The notes: generated from the letters alone by a model not told the origin. A DNA stretch of 64,000 bases from Nitzschia sp. pyKryTriq1 (GCA_956465555.1 OY101127.1:310001-374000), one strand, 5' to 3'; positions 1 through 10,813 are shown, counted from the first letter of the stretch. Translations and numbers: made by a program.

Positions 1-797
1 AACACAAAATCGTATTCACAGTCGTTTTGAAATACCGATTGGAAGGCCGTCACGTGTTCAAATTGATCATTGGGATCAACCTGTATTCGATCCACTTGTA
101 TGGGTATAGTTGTGTTTGTTCGATCCTCTGTTGGGAAAACGACAGGTGCCAACGTATCGCGAAATCCTCGAAATCGTTCTTCCAAACTAGCATCTTGATC
201 ATTTTGCACAAACAAGGCCTTGGTAAGGAGAGTATTGTTGTTGCTGTTGCTGTTGCTGTTTTTGGAAAAATGACGTAAAAATTCGTGGGCTGCCGCCACG
301 CCCGCCACATATTCGTCCTGTGCCGCAAATCCAATCACGCCCAGTTCTCGACCGACGGCATATCCCAAATTCATTCCAAATATAGGTGTGTTCTGTTCTT
401 CAATCGCAATCGCTACGGCTTCTTGCACGAGCGCATCGGGAATGGTCACAATCAAGGCATCGTATTGTTGGGGACTGCGACGAGCCGCACTAGCAACTTC
501 TTGGGCCATTTGAAAGGAATTGAAAGATGCCGATAACTCGAGTTCCAACTGGACTCCCATATCCAACGCGGCTTGCTGCATGGCCGCTTGGACTTGCTGC
601 CAAAACGGGTGGTCGGATGTGCCGTGTAAAATCGCCTTGAGATGATATTGGCGGCGATCAATGCAAGGATCACAATCCAAACGCACCATCCTCCTCCCCG
701 TATTGGATTTTCTACTGCTACTACTATACGGAGTATCAGCTCCAGCAGCCGATACCACCATTGCGAGTACTGTTACTAGCATGAGAATCATCATCCT
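1..797 (-). CDS. Secreted periplasmic-binding-protein-like (Peripla_BP_4 type) receptor domain, C-terminus cut by window
   Basis: An uninterrupted minus-strand frame runs from the window edge to position 797; I translated it by hand. It starts at tandem Met codons (797, 794) followed by a hydrophobic stretch ending SAAGA, a plausible signal peptide. The mature part reads like the sugar-binding fold of LacI/ribose-binding proteins: an entry strand and helix with HPFWQQVQAAMQQAALDMGV, then QQYDALIVTIPDALVQEAV, TPIFGMNLGYAVG and VIGFAAQDEYVAG, the usual alternating beta/alpha pattern with 'dali.tip' and 'Vg.D...aG' style motifs. In bacteria such proteins deliver solutes to ABC transporters; in stramenopiles related domains occur as the ectodomain of membrane receptors, and that role is an inference here. 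The frame stays open upstream to a Met at 944, so a longer N-terminus is possible. The remaining domains lie outside the window. Confidence 0.7.
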
Positions 798-1639
798 CGT
801 CGCCACCGCCTCGAGTGAAAGAACGACCCACAAAAGCCTTGGCTTTTGTTGCCTCCGCCGATGATAATAACGACAGCGGCGAGGACGAATCATCTTCGCA
901 TCGTTCTTCCTCGACGAATCATCATCATCCACCAAAAGCAGCATCTCTTTACGATGTAGCGCCACTCTTTATGTGGTAGATGCGGTCTATAAGGAAAGTG
1001 CAAGAGTCGAGCCCTATTAGAGCTTGGTGGCTATGTGACAGATTTGTAACTGCTGCGTGTGTGTTTTGTGTTCATGTACGAAGTACGTTCTCGTACCGGT
1101 ACACCGGTACAGCACATGAAGTCGTTTGAGGGTGCGGTGGAGGCTATGGAGGCAGAGCAGGAAACGGGGAAGAGTTCGTGCTTTTGTCGCACACAGTGCG
1201 TACAGTACATACCGGTGAATGGGCGGGTTCACGCACGCACTATTGCGGCGCATCAGTTGTGGCATTATCGTGAGTGTTATTACTAGCACCGGTACGAGTA
1301 TGGAGGAGAAAAAGGAGAACGAAAATAGCTCATCTGTTGAGAACCTGGAGATGATGGTGCATAAGACCAACCACAGTGTACGTACCAGGTAATCTGTACT
1401 TGGTACAAGTACGAGTGCTGTACACGTACATGCATGCAATGCATGCATGCAGGCATTGGGGCCTTTTATCATCCTTCTTATTTATTGCACTCGTGCGAAA
1501 GAGATTTAATGAAACACAAACAAATGGGCATTATTATTTTTAGTTTTGTCATCAGACGAACAGAATCATCATCGATCACGCACCCATCACACAAAATGCG
1601 CCACTCCTCTTCTACCTACTACACACAGTACCGTCTTCC
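798..1639. other. Gene-poor spacer with GTAC-palindrome cluster
   Basis: I see no convincing coding frame here. From about 1078 to 1440 the spacer is rich in GTAC strings (for example CGTACCGGTACACCGGTACAG and TTGGTACAAGTACGAGTG) and in TGCATGCA repeats near 1430-1450. The same kind of string recurs in most large spacers of the window. It lies directly upstream of the minus-strand binding-protein gene and so contains that gene's promoter region, but no specific promoter element could be assigned. Confidence 0.5.
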
Positions 1640-2096
1640 AGCATGGTTCTCGCACTATGGTCAATATAGTGCAGAACTGTTGGAGAAATTCAGCTCGCTG
1701 GAGTTTTCCTCATCGGATGCAACGGTCGTGTCTCTAGACATTGAGGCTATGTATCCTAGCAGTGTAAATTTGGATTGATCAAGAAAGCGGTAGATCACTA
1801 CACCGCGAATATTGGTGCTGACAATAGAGCAACGATATCTTATTCATGTTGTCTTGAAATGGAGAAGTTTGGATTGGGCCACTCCCTGCTCACTTTCCAA
1901 GATAAGTGCTGCGAATATGACGGTGATCTTCCAGTCGAATCCAAAGGTCCGAGGTTACGAGTCCGCATGGTTGGCTGATCTTGCTGCTAGCTATTTGCTT
2001 GAAGAATCTCGATCCCTGTTTTCAGAGTCCATTTTTGACGGCATCTACCGTGACGATGGTCTTTTGGTTTTTCGGCTGGACATACCGGATCGTTGA
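1640..2096 (+). pseudogene. Decayed reverse transcriptase fragment
   Basis: Three overlapping plus-strand frames together give a reverse-transcriptase core. The first (to 1778) holds ATVVSLDIEAMYPSSVNLD, the catalytic-Asp motif A context with the conserved 'MYPS'. The second (from 1775) continues with IKKAVDHYTANIG and FGLGHSLLTFQDKCCEYDG. The third (to 2096) gives GYESAWLADLAASYLLEES and then GIYRDDGLLVF, the Y-x-DD catalytic box. Frame changes near 1775 and 1925-1950 mean no intact protein can be made. I recall similar 'DA.KMYPS ... GIYRDDGLVVF' proteins as common in diatom genomes. The class (Penelope-like, other non-LTR, or domesticated) cannot be settled from a fragment. No flanking repeats were found. 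Confidence 0.6.
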
Positions 2097-2570
2097 TCAC
2101 CTCGGCAAGAGGGGCAAGATCCGGGACCTACGATGAAGGAAAAGAAGAGGAACAAAGATGTGAGAAACAGTGAGAATCGAATCAATATGGGTATTCACAT
2201 CGAAACAAAGACTTACCTGTGAAAGAACGTACATCAATCGTTCTTCTACTTGTCTTTTTTGTCTTCGTGACTCTTCGAATTCACTTGCAGTGATCGAAGA
2301 GCCTGCAGTTACCTACAGTAGAGACCACCACCTGGAAATTCTCCTCGGATAGAGAAAGATGCTACTTCGTAGAACAGTAGACAAGAGAATATCTAGTACT
2401 ACTCCTATTCCTCGGAGCAGGCTACTGTAGTTGGAAACTTTTGGAATTTGTTTATTAAATGAAAACCGACGGTTGTGTGATATTAGTATACTGTTCAGTG
2501 TGTATTGTTCATAGATTACTCTCCACTCTCTACTAGTAGAGTCGTCCCATTCCTACCAGTAAGTCCTTCT
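2097..2570. other. Spacer between RT fragment and surface-protein gene
   Basis: No coding signal is seen in these 470 bases. They contain short CTAGTA/TACTAG strings and the 3' flank of the minus-strand surface-protein gene. No repeat arms that would bound the reverse-transcriptase fragment were recognised. Confidence 0.4.
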
Positions 2571-4388
2571 TTACATACAGAAAACTAGAGCAGAAGCGAG
2601 AATGCTGGCAGCAGTCGCACCCCCGAGAACCATCCGCCTGGAAGATGTGATAGACAAAGAAGAAGCAGACGACGACGACATTGCTGCGGATGGTGAGGAT
2701 CCAGCACCACCCACGACTGTTTCTTCAATTTCCTCGGTGTCTTCATCGGTAGGCGAATCGGTGGGTGCACTCGTTGTTGGTGCATTGGATGGTGCCGAAG
2801 TGGGCGTGCTGGTAGGGGAACTGGAAGGTTCTAGAGTAGGTCCACTTGTAGGGCTCATTGTCGGTCCACTGGTTGGCCCCTCTGTCGAAGTACTGTTGCC
2901 AGTGGGTGCTTCTGTCGAAGTACTGTTGCCAGTGGGTGCTTCTGTCGACGTGCTGTTGCTAGTGGGTGCAAGACTATCTGTGGAGGATACCGATGGAGCT
3001 TCAGAAGGAGTGTTGGTGGGAGTCGCAGTAGCCGTTTGAGAGACCGTCACCGTGGTGGTTGTCTCGTCCGATGCGACAGCTATCGATCCCGCCGTAAACG
3101 AAAACCTCTCAGCCGTGGTAGGAGCCAGTGTAGCAATAGGTGCCTTTGTGGGAGACTTGGTGGGAGCCTTAGTGGGAGCCTTAGTGGGAGCCTTAGTGGG
3201 AGCCTTAGTGGTGGGAGGCGGTGTGATGGGTGCCTTTGTGGTGGGAGGCGGTGTGGTGGGTGCCTTTGTGGTCGGAGGAGGTGCAACGAGTGCATTTGTG
3301 GCTGGAGGAGGTGCAACGGGTGCCTCAGTGGTGGGAGGCGGTGCAACTGGTGCCTTTGTGGTGGGAGGCGGTGTAACAGGTGCCTTAGTGGTGGGTGCCT
3401 TAGTGGTTGGGGCTTTCGTGGGAGCGATGGGGGCCCTTGTGGGAGTGATTGGTGCCTTGGTGGGGGGCGGTGTGGGTACAAGAGTAACCGATGCCTTTGT
3501 GGGAGCCAGTGTAACGGGCGCCTTGGTGGGAGACGGCGTCGTAGGTGACCACGCAACACCAGCATTAAGATCAGGACAGGCGTCTTTTAGGTCGCAAATC
3601 TCGAAGGGGAAGGGGCTTCCATCGCAATTGCGAAAGCCGCATTCCCCCTCAGCGATATCATCGTCGAAGGTACAACAGTATTCAGTCCCCTTGTACTTGA
3701 ATGTACATTCGTAGATATACTCTTCTCCGTCGTCCTGGTATAGGATCTTGCCATCCAGACAGACTTGCCAAGTACCGTAGTCGTAGCATTCCACCCAGGA
3801 TCGGGTGTTTCCACCGTCCACTGCGACCCAAAAGGAGTCTTGGGAGCACATGCCGCCGTCACAGTCGGAACAGTATTCGTAGGCGCACGTGATGTTTCCA
3901 ACGTACGCATCAATGTCCATACCGTCGCAGTTGCAATCCCAATCAGCGTATTCTTCGTCGTTGCACCACATGTTGATGTAGTCTGCTTCTGCGAGTCTCC
4001 GATGTGGGTTCCAAGATAGAGAGGCCGGATATTCTGCACAAAAACCTCCCATAGACGACTGAGAAGTTTTATGGCAATACACTTGGTTGCCTTCGCCACA
4101 CAAAATACCAATGTCAGCGTCCAAGGCAAGTGGATCGCACTCTACCGATGAAATGATTGGATTTTTCCTGTTGGGGGGACCCTTTACTTGATTTTTCAGA
4201 GGACTTTCAAGACGATTACGAAGATTTGATCGCAACTGAGTCTTCAAGGATGAGCCAATGCTGTACGAAAGCAAGCTGGTGGTAGCAGAACCACCTGTTG
4301 CTGTAGCACTAGACGCCTCTGGGCTTTGAGACAAGCACGCTGGAAGGGCCGACCCGGCCAAGACCGACGCTGCAACGGATAATCTCAT
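2571..4388 (-). CDS. Secreted Cys-rich, Pro/Thr-repeat cell-surface protein
   Basis: A 605-residue protein. It begins with a short signal peptide (MRLSVAASVLAGSALPACLS). Residues about 85-275 form a Cys- and acid-rich module with many paired cysteines (for example CDCDGMDIDAYVGNITC-type spacing). Residues about 280-430 are a low-complexity stalk of TKAP, TTKAPxxPPPT and TKAPTKAP units, followed by a Ser/Thr stalk with three near-identical 'NSTSTEAPTG' units. The tail ends in a hydrophobic stretch (MVLGGATAASILASALVFCM) with no cytoplasmic residues, which fits a GPI-anchor signal. Such PT-rich proteins are typical of diatom cell-wall, mucilage or adhesion proteins; that role is inferred. DNA repeats in the stalk make length variation between alleles likely. 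No catalytic motif is seen. Confidence 0.8.
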   Translation of the reverse strand: MRLSVAASVLAGSALPACLSQSPEASSATATGGSATTSLLSYSIGSSLKTQLRSNLRNRLESPLKNQVKGPPNRKNPIISSVECDPLALDADIGILCGEGNQVYCHKTSQSSMGGFCAEYPASLSWNPHRRLAEADYINMWCNDEEYADWDCNCDGMDIDAYVGNITCAYEYCSDCDGGMCSQDSFWVAVDGGNTRSWVECYDYGTWQVCLDGKILYQDDGEEYIYECTFKYKGTEYCCTFDDDIAEGECGFRNCDGSPFPFEICDLKDACPDLNAGVAWSPTTPSPTKAPVTLAPTKASVTLVPTPPPTKAPITPTRAPIAPTKAPTTKAPTTKAPVTPPPTTKAPVAPPPTTEAPVAPPPATNALVAPPPTTKAPTTPPPTTKAPITPPPTTKAPTKAPTKAPTKAPTKSPTKAPIATLAPTTAERFSFTAGSIAVASDETTTTVTVSQTATATPTNTPSEAPSVSSTDSLAPTSNSTSTEAPTGNSTSTEAPTGNSTSTEGPTSGPTMSPTSGPTLEPSSSPTSTPTSAPSNAPTTSAPTDSPTDEDTEEIEETVVGGAGSSPSAAMSSSSASSLSITSSRRMVLGGATAASILASALVFCM

Positions 4389-6391
4389 TGTGCTATAGAT
4401 TCTTTTCCTTTAAAACGTGCTGTGGGATTGGTCAATCCGATTTATTTTGATCAGAAGCCAACCCTTGGAGAAATCAATCTGCATTTCAGAAGGGGACGCT
4501 CATTTGGTTTTCGTCGAACAAAATCCGGACGAGGACCGTTAGATGGATCGCCCGGCGTTTCCCCCGACCCAACGCTTTGATCTCGCCGATCGTATGATGA
4601 GGGGAGTGAGGCCGGCACTCTTGTAGCGCGCAAGCCATCGACCAACTCCGACAAACCTCACGACCCATTCATTTGACGCGCCGGTCGGCGGCGCGGTCTG
4701 TGCAAGCAAGCAAGTGTTTCGTGAGCCAGACAGACGGAGACATTCGTCTGTCAGCCACACCAACTGCGCGCGTCTCTTGGTACTACCGCGCGCCCGCCCG
4801 CAATGCAAGACCAATGGAAAATGGGCTTGTGCAATACACACGGTCTACGCGACTCGTACGACCATAGTCTGCCCGTCGTCGGTAGATAATGTCCTGAAGG
4901 ATCTTCCACGCTAGTGCGCGCCGTGCATGCGCAGACGCCCTAGCCACGACCAGTCGATGACGTGGTCGGCCCGTAATGACTCGGGTGCGTGTGAGACGCG
5001 CGACGTACGACTGGCCCCCGTCCGTTGCAAAGACTCAACAGAAACTACAAGTCTATGTACTAGACTACAACTGCCAAACAGGCACCGAAAACTCAAGGTA
5101 TAGCAATCCATTCCAATCAACAAGTTCCACGGAGATTGGAAAAGACCAGGGGAAAACAGTGGGCCATCTGTGGTGGATCTCCACGATGGACATGGCTTCC
5201 CGATGGATCAAGGAGGAGTTTTCATTGACGACTTCATGCTGTTACATCGGGTTGGGTTTGGAGCCGATGGGACGCTATCCGGGCTTGAATCCAGCCCAGG
5301 TAATTTGGCAAGATCAGCATCACGCGTCGTAGTTTTCGCCATCTCTCTTCGAATATCCGACGTCTGCACTTCGCTCGGTGTTTGATTCCTCCGATCGAAG
5401 TCCCTCTTCCAATCTGTTGTGACACAGTGCACAGCACGTACCACCAGTACAGTTCGTACTCGTACAGTACTGGTACTGTACGCCGGTACTGTACCGTGCC
5501 ATGTACGAGTACCTGGTACTGTACCGGTAGTAGCGAGCACCGTTACGTACCGGTAGCGAACCAGGTTCGCAGTTGTCCTCATGATGACCACGGTGTGGCG
5601 CGCGGCGGTGAAAAGAGAGAATCTGTTGGTCGTAAATACTACTTGTACCGGTACAGTATTACCGGTGCCGGCGGTACTGATATTTCGTACTCGGTAATTC
5701 GACAACAACAACCCCTCTCCCCGCCCTGCATGCCTGCTTCTTGGGGAAGCCCAGCTTTGCCACCAACAAGCGTTACGAACACTTCTTATTGCTCACATGT
5801 AACTACCGGTACCTTCTCTCTAGTAGCTAGTAGTAGAGACGAGTGAAGAAGAGTGTCTCAACGAACAAACAGCAAAACAACAAACTACCGACAGCACAAT
5901 ACAGCAGGCGAAAGAAAGGACAACACAAATCCTACTGCATGTCTCGTATCGTTAATAGCTGTCAAAGCAGACGGCGAGACTCGTCCACGAAAATGGGATC
6001 AGATGCCTTGACTTCCACTGAGTAAGTTCGATGATGAGTTGTACGCGTAGACCGTAGAAGTGAGGTTCCTCCAAGAAATAAGGGACTACACGTCCTCGAC
6101 CTTGGAGGCAAGGAGAAGGAACTATGCATATAGCACCACAACGTGACAGCTTTATCCCCCTGAGGCTGTTCTTTGGTCCATGTTTTACAGCAGACGAAAG
6201 CACTCTGATGTCTCTTGTTGACGACGGATTGATTCCTCGCCGCTGATGGCTTCTCGCTTCGTTCCACTTCGCTTCACTCTTCTCACTTTACCTCATCTTT
6301 ATCGCTTCCAAGTAGACTAGGGGACAGCCTCGAATCCTCTTCTCCGTCGGATGAAGAGAATCAGCGACAAGCTCATCAGCTAATAGACCCA
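4389..6391. other. Two-kilobase spacer between divergent genes
   Basis: The surface-protein gene leaves to the left and the histidine kinase to the right, so both promoters should lie here. Short frames in it look like chance. A dyad, CAGACGGAGACATTCGTCTG, lies near 4730-4750, and a GTAC-rich block spans about 5430-5700. No TATA box, tRNA or repeat element could be assigned with confidence. Confidence 0.4.
5430..5700. repeat. GTAC/TACCGGTA-rich block
   Basis: Dense short palindromic strings such as AGTACTGGTACTGTACGCCGG, GTACCGGTAG and TACCGGTACAGTATTACCGG. The block carries frames on both strands rich in Tyr, Cys, Thr and Val, a by-product of the repeat. The same vocabulary is seen near 1080-1440, 12725-12790, 16745-16800, 23155-23185, 25590-26110, 43675-43890, 48410-48500 and 57600-57640. 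Confidence 0.6.
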
Positions 6392-9075
6392 ATGGTTGGA
6401 AATGGAATCACTCGAGAAAGTCTTTCCGCTTCTCACAAGTCTGCGGGCGAGTGCAGCGGCTTTTCCGAGTGCTCCACCAACTTTTCTTCCAACCATTCAC
6501 GTCAAATGCCACTTCCCACCCCGCCCTCTCCGGTGGTTCGAACTTCTTACATTACCCATCGACACAACATGAAACGATTCACCTTGGACTCTACCACTTC
6601 GGAGTTTGAAAACGATTCGGTCGTTCAGAATCAACAGCGGAAAATGCTACTGCAGTTGAATCTAGAGCAGTCGTCGACTCGAAAGCGTCGGTCGAGATGG
6701 CACCACTGCTTCGGAAGCCTTCCGATATCTCTGGTGAGCTTTTTCATCTTTCTGATTTTTACGGGTGCTGGAATTGTAGTAGGACTCGTCACGTCCAACT
6801 CTCAAGAGGACGCAGTGCGAGAGGAAGTCCTATCTTTGTCGGTCGAAACGGGGCGTTTTTTTTCGGAAAAGCTCGATAAAGCCATTCTTCCTCTCTTTAG
6901 CATAGCCCAATTCGCCGTGCATCTTGGGATATTCAATGATCTCCCCGAAAAAATTGGAGCAGTAGGGGAACCGGGGGCCTTGCCTCTATCGAATGAAACG
7001 TGGAAACGAGATATTCAGGGCGTTTGTGATGAGCCGACCCTCGTCAATACCTTTGTGGATATTGCCGACTCCATTAAGCGACAGTCCGGAATGGAAGGCA
7101 TCCTGACCAACATCCAACTCGCTCCCAGCGGAGTCATTTGCTTATTGCATCCCATGAACAATACGGAGGACTTTGATGAAGGACAGTTTATGGATAACAC
7201 ACCCGCTTGGGGGCTGGATCTCTTTCATGATCCAAACATGAAGTACATCGCTCTCCAAAGTATTACTCAGGAACAAGTGGGCGTCGCTGGACCACTCCAG
7301 CTCAAGCAATGTCCAGACTGTGATCCTTTCTTTATAGCCCGATTGCCAATTGTGGATCCGCGACATCACATTGTAGTGGATGGAGTTTCTTACAACCGAT
7401 GGGGATTTGCGACCGCCTTGATCGCATGGACGGCTCTCGTGGAACAAAGCGGAGTCTACAAAACATTCGAGGCCAATGGATATGAATTCCAGCTCACAAG
7501 GACGGATATAAACTTGAATACCGATACACTCGATTACGAACAAACGGTAGTCGTCTTGGCAGAAACCCCACGATTCTCCGAACGCTTCAAGTGGCGGACC
7601 GTATCCACCTCGTTGCAAACCACCAACAACCAATGGGTGATGACCGTGGCGTACGATCCATCCTCCTTTCAAATGACCTTGGGACTGATTGTCGGATCCT
7701 GTGTGCTCGTTGCCTTTTTCATTTCCATTTTAATTTATACTGTACTGACCCAAAAGCACATACACTCCGGCATGCTCGCCGAAAGTTCCGCTCAAGAGGC
7801 CAAGGTTAATACGGAACGAGACATGACTGCCTATTTTGCTCATGAATTAAGAAATCGTAAGTGTTTGGAATGAATGTACTTGCACATCCAGTACTTTGGA
7901 TTTACCTTATTCTCTCCCAGGCAACAAGCATACTCACTTGCACTTCCATTCTCCTGTCTCTCTCGACTCCACCCAATCCTCTAGCCCTGAGTGCCTTGGA
8001 TAGTGCCTTGAGTAGTATCACGGCCGACGACTTGCCCGAGAATACTCGTGAGTTGTTGGATGGCATGCATCTTTGCAGTTCATTCATGTCCTCCATCATG
8101 AACAATCTTTTGGATGTTCGCAAGATTGAAGAAGGCAAAATGCGGATCCGTGCCCGTCCTCTCTCGCTACGCAAACTGGTAGAGGACGCGCACAAGATGA
8201 ACAAGTCATCGGTCCGACCCGGAGTGGAGTTTCTACTGGATATTGATCTTCCCCCTGGTCGAAATTGGGTATCGGGGGATGAACACCGTATTCAACAAGT
8301 CTTGACGAATGTTGTGACTAATGCCATTAAATATACACTCCAAGGATCAATCACCATTTCTGTGTCGTGGCAAGGTCAATTTGTTCAGTTGGAATGTATC
8401 GATACAGGCCCGGGTATCCCCAAGAGCGAACAAGACCGCTTGTTCGAACGTTTCGTGCAGCGCGGAGGTGCTCCAGGAACGGGTTTGGGTTTGAATATTG
8501 CCCTTCAGATTGTGAACATTATGAAAGGAACCATTTGTTTCGAGAGCGATCCGACCATTGCTCGCGGTACGACGTGTCGTATTCTTCTGCCATTGTCCCT
8601 CTGCGAACAACCGCATGACGAAATGGACGAGCAACAATCCCAGCAGGCTGCTGTCCCTATGATCGAAGAACCTCTCCAAATATTGATTGTCGATGATATT
8701 AAAATGAATCGCGCCATGTTGAGTCGCCGCATCCAAAAGGCAATTTGTCCCCAAGCTACCGTTTCCATGGCAGAAACTGGTGAGCGCGCCCTGGAGTTGT
8801 GTGAGGAGATTCCCTTTGACATCATCGTTCAAGATCAATACATGGAAGAAGCCGGTGGAGTCATGTTGGGAACCGATACGATTATTGCCATGCGCCGAAA
8901 CAAGGTGAATGCCTTGATTATTGGGTGTTCCGGAAATGATTTGGATGCCGCCTTTTACGAAGCCGGGGCGGACATGGTGTGGGGCAAACCCATGCCGAGT
9001 AACTCGGAAATCATTGGTCAATGGCGAGATGGAATGATGATGCGTGAAATTGTAAGGTCGAGCCGCAGAAACTAA
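6392..9075 (+). CDS. Membrane hybrid histidine kinase (HisKA-HATPase-REC), two exons
   Basis: Exons 6392-7856 and 7985-9075 are joined by a 128-bp GT-AG intron (donor GTAAGT, acceptor CTCTAG), giving 851 residues. Order: Ser-rich cytosolic N-terminus; TM1 at about 111-133; an extracytoplasmic sensor of about 295 residues; TM2 at about 430-452; the H-box AYFAHELRNPLSALDSAL with His484; an HATPase_c domain with N-box QQVLTNVVTNAIKYT, DTGPGIP and GGAPGTGLGLN; then a receiver with ILIVDDIKMNR, probable phospho-acceptor Asp772 in VQDQYMEE, and Lys823 in WGKPMP. It should sense an external or lumenal ligand and relay phosphate His to Asp internally. The intron falls immediately after HELRN, inside the H-box. 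A paralogue lies at 32.2-35.0 kb with the same intron phase. The receiver's 'DQYME' replaces the usual 'D..MP'. The ligand is unknown. Confidence 0.88.
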
Positions 9076-9582
9076 GTTTCCTTACTCTAGATTGCTTTTA
9101 CTTGCGACTTGTCAGTTGGTTTATTGATCTACTAGTAGCGCTGTAGACCAGTGCCCTCTCTAGCTAGCAGCTCGCTCTAGTAGCGCTCTCTTGCAACAGC
9201 TCTCGCTCTCCAGGAACAGGCTCCCTATTGTGCTTCGCGCCCTATCCAACTTCCCAAAACCTCTGTAGTGTTGAGTTCTTGTTGAAACGATCCTATTCGT
9301 GTCTCGTTCCAGTCATGACAGTCATATGAGGAAGTCATCATTCATTGATGATTCATTCATCATCATTGCGTCTGATTGTCTGTCCGCCTGGGCGGGGACT
9401 TGCACAGACGCTGTCTGTCGCGTTGCGCATCATCAGCGATGATCGAAATCATCACGCACAAATATCGCGAGAGTTGAAATTTGCAATCCTTTGTCCCTAT
9501 ACAATATATCTCCCCTCTGTCCTTCGTTATTTTTCGCATTACAAACACAATACAGACAGAGACAGTACTGTATCATAAGGCA
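9076..9582. other. Spacer downstream of histidine kinase
   Basis: There is no gene in this 500-bp stretch. It holds short imperfect direct repeats built from CTAGTAGCGCT and AGCTCTCGCTCTC at about 9130-9215, and a GC-rich stretch with CTGTCTGTC strings near 9375-9420. It should include the 3' end of the kinase transcript and the promoter of the next plus-strand gene. Confidence 0.35.
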
Positions 9583-10413
9583 ATGATGATGAGACACCAC
9601 ACTTCGTACGCTCCCGTCTCTGCCAACGAAGCAGTAGCAGGCGAAGAAGAAGAATTTCCCTCGCGAGACACCCGCCTCGCCGGACTGCAATCCCACGATC
9701 ACCACGCCGCGTTGCGGAGCACTCCCCCCGCGTACCATCATTTGGAAGCGGCCCGCCATTTGACTTGGACGGATTCCTTTTACGATGGCAAATACGGAAT
9801 CATTGCGGCCTTTGATCGAGACGCGGAACGAGCGGGCAACAAGTTCATGTGGCGTTTTCTGCGGAGCGCGGGATTTCTGTGTTGTGTGAGTGGAATGTAT
9901 TGGATCTTGGGGGTCGTGGATCGACAGTACTCGGAGGAACAATCGATCATTGATGACATTTTTGGCGTGTACACGCTCATTTTAGGGGCGTTCTTCGCCA
10001 TTATGGCCTTGCGAGGACGCCAAGCCATGCGGGCCCAACATGTCGCCGTGACGGCCGAAGGCATTCGGGTCGACAATGGCACCATGGTGACAGTGACGAT
10101 TCCCTTTGAACACGTGGTCAAGGTCATCGTGTCGCCTTATAAGTTCTGTTGTCAGATCGAGGAGGGCTTCTTTACTGTGACGGTCCATCGGGCCGCGGCG
10201 CCGCTAGAGCAACTCTGCTTTCAAAAGACCAAAACCTTGGAACTTTACGGTATTTTGCGGGCCCAAGAATTTGCCGATTTGGTTCAGGCGATGAAAGACT
10301 CGCAAGATCAAGGCACGTATGAAGGAGTGGACGAAACAAGACTAGAACTTCAACTCATTCCTTCAAGTACTGCAAACTCTACTGTTACCATCGAATTCGG
10401 GGAGGAAGCTTAG
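9583..10413 (+). CDS. Two-TM protein with PH-like domain, function unknown
   Basis: 276 residues from the Met cluster at 9583 (three ATGs in a row). The frame is open further upstream, but that part is unlike protein and was left out. The N-terminus is polar and acidic. Two hydrophobic segments follow: FLCCVSGMYWILGVV, and the stretch around FGVYTLILGAFFAIMALRG. After them comes a beta-rich module (AVTAEGIRVDNGTMVTVTIPFEHVVKVIV ... LYGILRAQEFADLVQAM) that resembles the bacterial-type PH folds found after paired TM helices. I do not recognise the family. Topology suggests both ends face the cytosol with the PH-like module at a membrane. Next to it, the minus-strand kinase gene converges. Confidence 0.7.
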   Translation: MMMRHHTSYAPVSANEAVAGEEEEFPSRDTRLAGLQSHDHHAALRSTPPAYHHLEAARHLTWTDSFYDGKYGIIAAFDRDAERAGNKFMWRFLRSAGFLCCVSGMYWILGVVDRQYSEEQSIIDDIFGVYTLILGAFFAIMALRGRQAMRAQHVAVTAEGIRVDNGTMVTVTIPFEHVVKVIVSPYKFCCQIEEGFFTVTVHRAAAPLEQLCFQKTKTLELYGILRAQEFADLVQAMKDSQDQGTYEGVDETRLELQLIPSSTANSTVTIEFGEEA

Positions 10414-10813
10414 AGTGAGTCACTCGGAGTACCACCAGGGGAATGAATCCAACGATGGACGCGGCAAGAACAGAACAGGCAGCACCGCAATGTATGTACC
10501 TGTGCAGATGTCGAGCAATTAACTTTTCCTTTTTTATTTGCGATACGATTATGAAGAACAGTGGTGCTGCAATGTAATCAATACATAACTGAATCCCTTA
10601 TTTATTACTGTGCCAGTCCTGTACAAAGAGAAGAATAAAATTATCTTCGCCTTCCACCCGTTCCTCCAGCGTCTAGGACTCGACGGCTGTTTCATTGAAC
10701 ACTTCTGTGCTTAGAAGAATCGTTTGCAAATATCCCGATGGCAGAACCAACAAACAATGTGGGAGTTTCGTACCGAGTTGAGCGATGCAGTGCTGCCTCC
10801 TTGCTAAGTAGTT
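10414..10813. other. Convergent 3' spacer
   Basis: About 400 bases between the stop codons of two converging genes. It is AT-richer than the coding flanks. AATAAAA-type strings near 10630 could serve as a polyadenylation signal, although diatom genes do not rely on a strict AATAAA. Nothing else was seen. Confidence 0.35.

Noticed and set aside
3036-3714. Gly/Arg- and Val/Gly-rich plus-strand frames
   Set aside because: They mirror the Pro/Thr repeat of the minus-strand surface protein; the minus strand has the signal peptide and GPI-like tail.
5208-5846. Two long frames in the spacer before the kinase
   Set aside because: They overlap the GTAC-rich block, consist of Tyr/Thr/Val repeats and lack any domain.
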